A stretch of 64,000 bases of DNA from an uncultured Pelagibacteraceae bacterium (GCA_902632315.1 CACPCD010000001.1:124001-188000); one strand, 5' to 3'. Counted from the first letter of the stretch, positions 29,130-37,130 are shown. Numbers and translations are program-made. The notes: generated by a model from the sequence alone, not told the origin.

Positions 29130-30221
29130 TTAAATAATTTTATTATAAACCTGCAAAGTTTCATCTGCACATTTATCCCAAGAAAATAGTTTTGACCGAT
29201 TAATTCCAAGCAATTTTAATTTTTTTTTTAATTCATCAGAATATAAAACTTCTTCAATTTTGTTTTTTATATCCTCTGGCTCCTCTGGATTAAATAAAAT
29301 AGCTGCATCACCAACCGCTTCTATAATTGCTTCATGATTACTTGTAATAACTGGACATCCTAAGGACATAGCCTCTAAAGGAGGGAGTCCTAACCCTTCA
29401 TATTTCGATGGAAATACAAATGCAGAGGCATTTTTATATGAATTACCTAAAATATTATCATCTGCTTCAATTTGAATAATTTTTGAAATATCTATATTTA
29501 ATTCAGAAATTATTTTTTTTTCAGCTGGGGTTATTTTTTCTCCACCACAACATACGATACAAAAATCTTTTTTTAGATTTTTTGAAAGTGAATATGCTTT
29601 TAAAAAATTTAAGAAATTTTTATATTTTTTACGATCCCCTACATATAAAATATATGGTTGCTTAAAGATATTGTGATTTTCTATATCCTTGTTAAAATTA
29701 TGTGGAGCCATGTAAATTACTTTGATCTTATTTTCTGGTATATTATAAAAATCCATTAAATCTAACTTAGTTTTGTTTGAGGGGCATATGATAAAATCAA
29801 TATTTTGTAAGGCTATTCTTTTTGGTTTATAATCTCTAGGAAGATTATACTCTTTAAAATAAATTTCATGAACAAGATCATAAACTGTAATAATTTTTTT
29901 AATTGAATTATTAGCTGAAAAATTTCTCTCATAAAAAGTCTTGTGGATAATATTTGGTTTATAAATTTTGGTAAATAACTTTGAATATATGTGATTAAAC
30001 TCTTTAAATAATTTTCTTGTAAATCTTGGATAATCCTTAATATAAAAACCACTAAAATAATTGAGATTATGATTTTTTAGGAAAATATTATTATTTAAAG
30101 GTGCTAATATTTTTGCCTCAACATCTTTTTCAAGTAATTTGTTGTGCAAATTTAAAAAATATCTTGAGATACCACCGTATTTTTGATGAAAAAAAATCGA
30201 ATAATCAAAAATTATTTTCAT
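29130..30221 (-). CDS. GT4 family glycosyltransferase
   Basis: YGGISRYFLNLHNKL, ASAFVFPSKYEGLGLPPLEAMSLGCPVITSN. Confidence 0.94.
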   Translation of the reverse strand: MKIIFDYSIFFHQKYGGISRYFLNLHNKLLEKDVEAKILAPLNNNIFLKNHNLNYFSGFYIKDYPRFTRKLFKEFNHIYSKLFTKIYKPNIIHKTFYERNFSANNSIKKIITVYDLVHEIYFKEYNLPRDYKPKRIALQNIDFIICPSNKTKLDLMDFYNIPENKIKVIYMAPHNFNKDIENHNIFKQPYILYVGDRKKYKNFLNFLKAYSLSKNLKKDFCIVCCGGEKITPAEKKIISELNIDISKIIQIEADDNILGNSYKNASAFVFPSKYEGLGLPPLEAMSLGCPVITSNHEAIIEAVGDAAILFNPEEPEDIKNKIEEVLYSDELKKKLKLLGINRSKLFSWDKCADETLQVYNKII

Positions 30222-30329
30222 TGTTAATTTTTATATGACATTTTTAGAATTAATATAAATTTAACAATTTCCACAATCAATTAATATTATTCATTTTATA
30301 TATGATGGATTTTGAATAAGATTGAATAA

Positions 30330-30384
30330 TGGTGCCCCCGCACGGATTCGAACCGCGGACCTATTGATTACAAATCAATTGCTC
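30330..30384. repeat. attL-like direct repeat: 3' half of tRNA-Thr
   Basis: TGGTGCCCCCGCACGGATTCGAACCGCGGACCTATTGATTACAAATCAATTGCTC, identical 55 bp to 37257-37311. Confidence 0.95.
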
Positions 30385-30447
30385 GTGCAGTTCTGCTCGT
30401 TGGGATACAATACTAATTCAGCATCACAGAGTCAAAAGTAAATATCC

Positions 30448-30464
30448 GACAACACTATGACAAC
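30448..30464. promoter_or_regulatory. Candidate integrase arm-type sites near attL
   Basis: GACAACactatGACAAC, shares GACAACACTA with 37158-37167 near attR. Confidence 0.5.
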
Positions 30465-30479
30465 AACATAGGAGGATAT

Positions 30480-31460
30480 ATGGCTACAATTTACAAAAAT
30501 AAGGGTAAGTGGGGTGCTTGGATAAGACGTTCATTTCATAAACCAATTCACAAAAGTTTTATATCAAAACAAGATGCACAACGTTGGGTTAGAGAAACTG
30601 AACGCTTGATTGAAGTAGGTCAGTTTGTAGATTTGTCAGAAGCAAACAAGACTACACTTAAAGCATTACTTGAACGTTATGAGCGTGAAGTATCTGCAAA
30701 GAAGCGAACCACCGCAGATAAATATTTAATCAAAAATATTATGCGACACGAGATTGTTTCAAAGGTCCTCGCTCACATAACAACAACAGATGTTGCAAAG
30801 TTTCGTGATGAAAGGTTAAAGACTATTAGCGGCAGTTCAGTCAATCGTGAATTAAGTATATTGAGTGATTGTATCAAAAGAGCAATCAATGAGTGGGGGT
30901 GTTACATACGAGAGAACCCAGTCAAAGCTAACTTACGATGTAAGGAAAATAACAAACGAAATAGACGACTAGAAGCTGGGGAGTACGAGAAGCTTATGAG
31001 TTCTTGTAAAAGTAACAGAGCGTTTTGGTGCCCAGTAATTGACTTTGCAATACATACTGGAATGCGTAGAGGGGAGTTATTAAACATCACTTGGGATATG
31101 GTCCAATGGGATAAAAAGTTTATTAAATTACCCGCACATATTACCAAAACTAATAGGGACAGAAACGTACCGCTTCAACCTCACGCCATAGAAATATTAC
31201 AAAACTTACCTCGGTCCCTGGGCGGTAAAATATTTCCCATAGGCATAAAAAACTTTGAGCGTAGTTGGAGGGCAATCTGTAAGAGAGCATCTATAACTGG
31301 ATTAAGATTTCACGACTTAAAACGTGAGGCGGTGTCCAGGTTATTTGAGAAAGGTTTATCTGTATCAGAGGTGCAAACATTCGTAGGTAATTCGTTTGCA
31401 ACATTGTCAGTTTATACAGAACATAACTCAACAACACTTGCAGAAAAGTTAGCAAAATAG
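30480..31460 (+). CDS. Tyrosine recombinase/integrase
   Basis: HTGMRRGELLNITWDMV, RFHDLKREAVSRLFEKGLSVSEVQTFVGNSFATLSVYTEH; preceded by AGGAGG. Confidence 0.93.
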   Translation: MATIYKNKGKWGAWIRRSFHKPIHKSFISKQDAQRWVRETERLIEVGQFVDLSEANKTTLKALLERYEREVSAKKRTTADKYLIKNIMRHEIVSKVLAHITTTDVAKFRDERLKTISGSSVNRELSILSDCIKRAINEWGCYIRENPVKANLRCKENNKRNRRLEAGEYEKLMSSCKSNRAFWCPVIDFAIHTGMRRGELLNITWDMVQWDKKFIKLPAHITKTNRDRNVPLQPHAIEILQNLPRSLGGKIFPIGIKNFERSWRAICKRASITGLRFHDLKREAVSRLFEKGLSVSEVQTFVGNSFATLSVYTEHNSTTLAEKLAK

Positions 31461-31500
31461 ACTCATAATTGGTGCCTAAAACTTGACCCAATTGTTCACT

Positions 31501-31533
31501 TGACCTTGTATTAGCGTATGTTAAACAAGGTCA
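31501..31533. terminator. Inverted repeat downstream of integrase
   Basis: TGACCTTGT (31501-31509) and ACAAGGTCA (31525-31533), 9-bp perfect arms; no strong T-run. Confidence 0.35.
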
Positions 31534-31807
31534 TTCGAGCAAAGAAAGAGTTTTATCGATTGTCGCAGAAAGTTATTACAATCGTGTGTAAATGAAGTCA
31601 CAGAAGTTGCTCATCTAATCTTCACAAACTGAAACGAGAAAATTCAGATTGGATTATAAAAATGATATTAGATGACAAATTATTTGTGAGAGATAACTCG
31701 AACATCATAATTGCAGATTTTACTATGTACTCACTGGCCAGTGTGTATTTCATCTTAAAGTATCAAAGCTTCATCATATCATCTTAATCCTGGTAGATGA
31801 ATTTCTC

Positions 31808-31843
31808 GTTGCGTGTGGGAGTAACCACCTCCCACCGCACAAC
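31808..31843 (+). promoter_or_regulatory. Hairpin immediately upstream of the ribosome-binding site of ORF 31858
   Basis: GTTG...TGGGAG-taaccac-CTCCCA...CAAC followed by acataGGAGGacatATG. Confidence 0.45.
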
Positions 31844-31857
31844 ACATAGGAGGACAT

Positions 31858-32289
31858 ATGTCCAACGAGAAAAGAGGATTAGGCGATAACTCTATAAACA
31901 CGTCTGATTATATTGGTGGAGTCGAATACTTGCACTCTGCTTTAGATGAAGCAGTTAAGCTAATCGTAAGGTTATCAAAACGAAATGCAAAGACTGATAA
32001 ACTTCTAAACAACAGCATCTATGCAAAAAATAATTTGCAGCGGGGTGTACATCTAAACAAAGCTATTGAAGTTCAGAGTAAGAATAAATCTGAATTAGAA
32101 AGTTTTGATAAGATATTAACTGCAATCAATAACAGACAAGACATACATACTGGATTGAACAAATCTCATAAGCTAGAAATGTGCAGTCAGTCGGGTAACT
32201 TTGGTAACTATATTGCAAACAATACTGGTGGACCATTCGATAAAGATGTAGTCGATGTTGCATTCAGAGAGGCGGATAAAGATGAGTAA
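31858..32289 (+). CDS. Hypothetical element protein
   Basis: 143-aa ORF with strong AGGAGG; stop overlaps next start. Confidence 0.7.
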   Translation: MSNEKRGLGDNSINTSDYIGGVEYLHSALDEAVKLIVRLSKRNAKTDKLLNNSIYAKNNLQRGVHLNKAIEVQSKNKSELESFDKILTAINNRQDIHTGLNKSHKLEMCSQSGNFGNYIANNTGGPFDKDVVDVAFREADKDE

Positions 32290-32785
32290 TAACTACAAAG
32301 GTTATCTGCCTGGAATGAATCCAAATCGTACACGTAAAATTTTTCAAGATGATGACGATAGGTATTATGCTTATGAAAGTTCTACTGGACGATTTGTAAA
32401 CAATTTAGGTCAAGAAGTTAAAACTGCAAAAGAGGCAATCGCATTCAACGATAAACTTGATGCAGAATATAAACAGATGTTCCCACCGCAAAAGTCGGTG
32501 GGTGCAAAACCATTTAGAGCTAAACCTCAAAGAATGACACCAACAAAAAGTTTTCAGCAAATTAAAAAATCTGAAAAACAGTTGGGCAATGTAAATACTT
32601 TGGGTGCTGGAGTGTTTTACGATTTTAATAGTCCAGTTGATAAGTTGTTAGCACAACGTAAGGAAATGGAAAAATCAAGAGCTGAAAGTATTGAAGCTGA
32701 AAAAAGATTTAGACAATCCATGCGTACCACTGATGAGGATAAGGGTAAAGGTTTACCTGGAATATTGGGGGTAGATAATGCGTAG
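32282..32785 (+). CDS. Hypothetical element protein (start trimmed to MSNNYKGYLPGMNPN)
   Basis: Translationally overlaps neighbouring ORFs. Confidence 0.7.
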   Translation: MSNNYKGYLPGMNPNRTRKIFQDDDDRYYAYESSTGRFVNNLGQEVKTAKEAIAFNDKLDAEYKQMFPPQKSVGAKPFRAKPQRMTPTKSFQQIKKSEKQLGNVNTLGAGVFYDFNSPVDKLLAQRKEMEKSRAESIEAEKRFRQSMRTTDEDKGKGLPGILGVDNA

Positions 32786-33125
32786 AAAAAAGCTAGTCAA
32801 TCCTGGTGTTAAATATCCAAAATCAAAACTTGTAAGAGAAGCATTAATACCGAAACGTAAACGTGAGCATACGTATACTACGTGTGCTTGTGGCAATGTT
32901 GATTACAAGACACTTGTTTATTTAGCAAAAAACTCAATCAGAGTAATTGATAACTTGGCAAAGACGTTAGCATCAATGGAAGAAAAATTTGATGAAACGA
33001 AAAAAACAGTTGAGTACATCACTAACTCTGCATCAAAGCAGTTAGATACTAAAGATGCACAAATTAATTTCCTAAAAGACAAACTAGAAGAAATGGGGGT
33101 AAGAACAAATGAAACGGAACAATAA
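32778..33125 (+). CDS. Hypothetical coiled-coil element protein
   Basis: 115 aa; TTCACGNVDYKTL then heptad-rich LASMEEKFDETKKTVEYITNSASKQLDTKDAQINFLKDKLEEM. Confidence 0.65.
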   Translation: MRRKKLVNPGVKYPKSKLVREALIPKRKREHTYTTCACGNVDYKTLVYLAKNSIRVIDNLAKTLASMEEKFDETKKTVEYITNSASKQLDTKDAQINFLKDKLEEMGVRTNETEQ

Positions 33126-33516
33126 CATCGATAAGGAAATTTACTCTGCACCAACACTTAAAGAAGCATTGAAGATAGCAATGTCAGAAACACCATTAGA
33201 AGAATTTGAAATGGACGTAATACAAACGCTATCACAATACGATGACTGGAAAAGAGATAACCCAGGTAAGTCGTATGATGATTTCTTAAAAGAAATGGGA
33301 CTCGACAGAGTAAAACTAAATGCTGGAGGATTAAGTAGGGAAGCATTAATTGATATGCTGAAAAACGAATATCCGAAAGAATATGCAAGACTCAAAAAGG
33401 GAAACTTATCTCAATCTGAATTAAAAAAGTTATTAGATAATTTAGACAAAGACGGAGTACCATTTAATACAGGTGGTCTTGTAAGTAACTACAAAAAGAA
33501 TGCGAGGAAGCCGTGA
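33109..33516 (+). CDS. Hypothetical element protein with two GGL motifs
   Basis: LNAGGLSREALIDML and FNTGGLVSNYKK; overlaps next GTG start. Confidence 0.65.
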   Translation: MKRNNNIDKEIYSAPTLKEALKIAMSETPLEEFEMDVIQTLSQYDDWKRDNPGKSYDDFLKEMGLDRVKLNAGGLSREALIDMLKNEYPKEYARLKKGNLSQSELKKLLDNLDKDGVPFNTGGLVSNYKKNARKP

Positions 33517-35588
33517 GTTTAAATCCTATCGCAAATCTTCTAAAGACTGATGCAATATTGTTTTGGAGTACGTATGGTACAAAAGCAGTTGCAGAAAGTT
33601 GGACTCAAAGACTAAACAAACAAATAAAATCTGTTGAACAAGTCAAAGAGTATACAAATATAAATATAGCAACGGGGCGAGAAAGTTTAATTGTAGATGT
33701 AGACTTGGATTGCCCTGAAGCAAATCTGTTAGCAGATTATTTTTTACCAAAAACTGAATTAGAGTTTGGACGTGAAAGTACACCTAGGGCACATAGATTG
33801 TTTAAGGTTATAGACCTACATTTAAAGCATACTAGAACGTATTGTAGCTTCGCAGACGCTAAAAAATCAATGCTGGTGGAGGTTAGAGCTAACAAACACT
33901 ATACGATGTGCTGGGGACAATATGAGAACCAGGAAAAAGTAGTTTGGTCCAATAGTGGATTACCTACTGAAATTTCTTGGGAAGCATTAAACAAAGCAGT
34001 AGCATTGTTAGGTGTAGCTTGTGTGATACTTCGTAAATATTCTAAACCAGGTACACACGACCAATACTTACGACTTGTTATAAATAGTTTGTGGCAGCAT
34101 AAGTTGGAACAATCTGATTGTGAGAAAATTATAAAAGCAGTTCTTGCAAATTCTAAATGTGAAAATTGTAACGATAGTAAGTTAGCAAAAATAAAATCTG
34201 TATATGCAAAGGATAGGACTGAACAAATACAAGGTCTACCTAGTCTTGCAACAGAGTTTAACTGGAGTGAAGATGAGGTCAAAGACTTCAAAAAACTGTT
34301 ATTCAAAATAACTGGTAGAGATGTTGTTCCAGAGTTTACTCACGAGTTTGTAAATAGAATTGCTTATATGATGAAGCAAAAGAAATATTACGACTTGGAA
34401 GATAAAGAAATGTACGATGCAGAAGCTATCGATGTTAAGTATGCAAAATACTTTCCAAACTATACACCGCTAAAGTGGTGGAAGATGCACAGAGATAGCA
34501 AAGTATGTGTAGATTTTGCTTATAAACCAAACGACAAAAATAGATTTGTACACGTTAATAAAAAGCTAATGATTAACGTATATGAACCTAATCTAATAAC
34601 ACCCGATAAAAGCGTAGATACAGATGTGTATTTTGATTTGTTAAAATGTGTAATACCTCACGATGCAGAGCGTAACCATTTTTTAGATTGGATAGCATAT
34701 CAATATCAAAATCCTGGTAAGAAGATTAGACACGCTCTAATCATGCAGTCCGATGAATTTCAATTAGGTAAGGGAAGTTTATTTGACGTGCATAGAGATA
34801 TACTTGGTTATAATAACTCCAGGAAGATTGAATTAGAAGAAGCACTAGACAAAGGCAAGGGCTATCTAATCAATGCGCAAACTGTGTTAATAGATGAAGC
34901 TAAATCTAGCGGCAGTTGGAGTGAGAAAGCAAAACTAATCAATACACTTAAAACAATTATTAGTGAGGGTACAATTGGTATACGTCAGCTATACAAAGAA
35001 TATGCTGAACAAGATACTTGCACTAACTATTGGATTAATACTAACTACAAAGATGCGTTTCCGCTTCCATATAACGAGGTAAGATACTGGGTATATTTTA
35101 GTCCTGGTAAACGAAACCAAAACTTGCTGGATAGGTACCACCTACATAGAGAAAAATATAATCTTGCTAGTGGTGTTTATGCAGAATTATTAGACAGAGA
35201 TATTAGTAAGTTCAAACCGCTGGGTGTTGCACCGCATACTCAATACAGAGATGAAATGAGTAAGTTAGCAGACAGACCTTTGAATGATTTAGTCAAAGAG
35301 TTGTTTGAGCAAGGCGTATTTCCGTTTGATAGGGATATGGTTACAACAATCGAATTGTTTGATTATTTGAAAGCAGAGAAGCGAGTAAAAATAACTAGAG
35401 AACGTGAGATTGCAAATGCACTAGAGTTAATTGGAGGCCGTAAAAAACCTGGGTGTCCAGTTGAACAAGTAGGGCAGAAAGTAACTATTTGGGTAATTAG
35501 AGATTGGGAAAAATACAAAAATCATACTGCCGCAGAATTAGGCAGAGTGTATGTCCCGTTTTATTCAGATAGTCGAAATAAGAAATAG
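33513..35588 (+). CDS. PrimPol-like primase fused to DUF5906/SF3-like helicase domain (GTG start)
   Basis: N-terminal NIATGRESLIVDVDLDCPEA / FGRESTPRAHRLFKV / VEVRANKHYTMCWG; C-terminal HALIMQSDEFQLGKGSLFDVH, QTVLIDEAKSSG (Walker B-like), YWINTNYKDAFPL. Confidence 0.8.
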   Translation: MSLNPIANLLKTDAILFWSTYGTKAVAESWTQRLNKQIKSVEQVKEYTNINIATGRESLIVDVDLDCPEANLLADYFLPKTELEFGRESTPRAHRLFKVIDLHLKHTRTYCSFADAKKSMLVEVRANKHYTMCWGQYENQEKVVWSNSGLPTEISWEALNKAVALLGVACVILRKYSKPGTHDQYLRLVINSLWQHKLEQSDCEKIIKAVLANSKCENCNDSKLAKIKSVYAKDRTEQIQGLPSLATEFNWSEDEVKDFKKLLFKITGRDVVPEFTHEFVNRIAYMMKQKKYYDLEDKEMYDAEAIDVKYAKYFPNYTPLKWWKMHRDSKVCVDFAYKPNDKNRFVHVNKKLMINVYEPNLITPDKSVDTDVYFDLLKCVIPHDAERNHFLDWIAYQYQNPGKKIRHALIMQSDEFQLGKGSLFDVHRDILGYNNSRKIELEEALDKGKGYLINAQTVLIDEAKSSGSWSEKAKLINTLKTIISEGTIGIRQLYKEYAEQDTCTNYWINTNYKDAFPLPYNEVRYWVYFSPGKRNQNLLDRYHLHREKYNLASGVYAELLDRDISKFKPLGVAPHTQYRDEMSKLADRPLNDLVKELFEQGVFPFDRDMVTTIELFDYLKAEKRVKITREREIANALELIGGRKKPGCPVEQVGQKVTIWVIRDWEKYKNHTAAELGRVYVPFYSDSRNKK

Positions 35589-35608
35589 AAATACAAGGAG
35601 GTAAAAAT

Positions 35609-35857
35609 ATGGGTAGAAGTACCAAAACAAAAACTAATTTGCGTACGCATATGGTACCAACAACACCCGACGAAGTGTTGAAACGTATTATGACAGATTT
35701 CTCTACCCACCTACGTAGGTCAAAAGAAACTTACGCAATCTCAAAAGAGATGCCAAAGTTTCCAATGGTCGACTATGAGGAATTGAGGAGGATTGTACAA
35801 TCAAACTTTCAATACCTTGGAGTACAGATACGTAAGTGGAAACGTGAAAACACATAA
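35609..35857 (+). CDS. Hypothetical small basic element protein
   Basis: 82-aa ORF preceded by AAGGAGG. Confidence 0.6.
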   Translation: MGRSTKTKTNLRTHMVPTTPDEVLKRIMTDFSTHLRRSKETYAISKEMPKFPMVDYEELRRIVQSNFQYLGVQIRKWKRENT

Positions 35858-35890
35858 TTAGAACGAAGCGATGCAAATTGTAGAGTTGTT

Positions 35891-37067
35891 AAATTTTCAG
35901 TCCAGCACCCTAGACAGAAATATTTTTTAACACTTTGCAATTTAGCTTCGTATGGTTCGAATTTGAAAAAGTTTTGAGCGTGGTTAAGAGGCGGGTATAT
36001 GCTGGTCCAGTAACCTTTTGTAACCCCAGGATAACTCCGAATGTACGAGAGTAAAGTTACGTTTTGTACGAGTATAAAGTTACCTTATGATACCTCCGAA
36101 AGTTAGCTTTTGTTAACTCGAAAAATAAAGATTAGTGAGTCATACCAACAATTTTTTTAAGCTAACAAATTGCAAACTTAACTAGGTAACTGCGGCATCT
36201 AATTATCGTACACGTGTACTTATTCGTACATAATCTTCGTACATTATTCAGTCCATATTCAAGGTTACCATTTAGCGTAACATTTACATTTATCCGTAAG
36301 TATTTATGCGTAAATATTTTCTACAAAAAGCTGGACAATGCTGGACTAAAAAAACAAAAGCGTAACTTTCAGAGGTTACGTTTTGTTACGTTTATTCCTG
36401 GTAAATTAATTTTTTAAATATGGACTTTTATGGACTTTGTGTACTGATGTGTACTTACTCAAACTTACTCTGATTGTTCCGTTCAGTTCCTTTGAAAGTA
36501 AGCAAATGTAAGCTTGTAAAAGTATACTAATGTATACTTGTAAATACCCTTATGTCACCCAGGGTTATCCACGTTTCGCGAGTCTTTATGCGGCTAAAAT
36601 AAAAAATACAGTCGGGGTACATGACTAGTATACCTCAATCAATTTAACTTGCTAACCTCGTAAACTTTTGGGGGAATTATTTGAGTAAAGCTTTCCTAGA
36701 ATTTGCGTGGTAACACCTAGTACACATAGGACCAGTATTGGTTTCAAATTCACTAAATACAATTGTCATTTCGCATTTAATTTTTTCGTGATTACCGCAA
36801 AATATACATCTATCAATTACTGGAGTTTCGTAGAGTGACTTATCGTTTTCTTTACCAGTTGCATTGTACCAGGCCATATCATTTAGAATATACCGATTGC
36901 TGACTCATACATAGCAAAATTTTTAAAATTTTCAGTCCAACGTACACTTGGGACTCCAAAAATGATTTCGCGCTCTACGAGTCTCTAAATCAAGCTATAT
37001 ACCCTAATGCAGTGGGACCCCTTTACAAAAAAAGGGTGGTGGGGGGTTGGACTTTGTTGGACTTTTG
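35891..37067. promoter_or_regulatory. Repeat-dense, mostly non-coding tail: candidate origin/partition/packaging region
   Basis: Tandem word pairs at 10-bp period, AAATTTTCAGTCCA x2, multiple TGGACT/AGTCCA, palindrome GTACACGTGTAC (36208-36219), DnaA-box-like TTATCCACG (36565-36573). Confidence 0.6.
36677..36877 (-). CDS. Small zinc-ribbon-like protein
   Basis: CIFC ... CTRC paired CxxC motifs; lies in an interruption of the repeat-dense region. Confidence 0.5.
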   Translation of the reverse strand: MAWYNATGKENDKSLYETPVIDRCIFCGNHEKIKCEMTIVFSEFETNTGPMCTRCYHANSRKALLK

Positions 37068-37082
37068 AAAACGTCTTGGTAC

Positions 37083-37130
37083 CTCTATTGCTTGTCCGCG
37101 CGAGTCCGTAGGACGAGCGCAGTAGAGATT
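37083..37130 (+). terminator. Structured hairpin followed by T-run (terminator or structured RNA)
   Basis: CTCTATTGC (37083-37091) pairs with GCAGTAGAG (37119-37127); inner GCGC-GA-GTCC-GTA-GGAC-GA-GCGC hairpin; then ATTTTTTG. Confidence 0.55.

Noticed and set aside
30330-30384. Second functional tRNA-Thr gene
   Set aside because: Only the 3' half matches; the following sequence does not restore D-arm and acceptor pairing.
33141-33395. Antisense ORFs at 33141-33395, 33158-33388, 33899-34306, 30902-31147 and 31291-31491
   Set aside because: Opposite strand of well-supported element genes, no motifs or start signals; chance shadow ORFs.
36214-36417. 67-aa plus-strand ORF in the element tail
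   Set aside because: Lies across the repeat array, low-complexity composition from the repeated words, no ribosome-binding site; most likely a chance ORF.
36010-36540. CRISPR array
   Set aside because: Repeats are 6-10 nt words in pairs with a 10-bp step, words differ between pairs, no constant repeat/spacer pattern and no cas genes.
37098-37120. Hammerhead ribozyme (GAGTCCGTAGGACGA similarity)
   Set aside because: The conserved CUGAUGA and GAAA core elements are not present on either strand; kept only as an unexplained hairpin.
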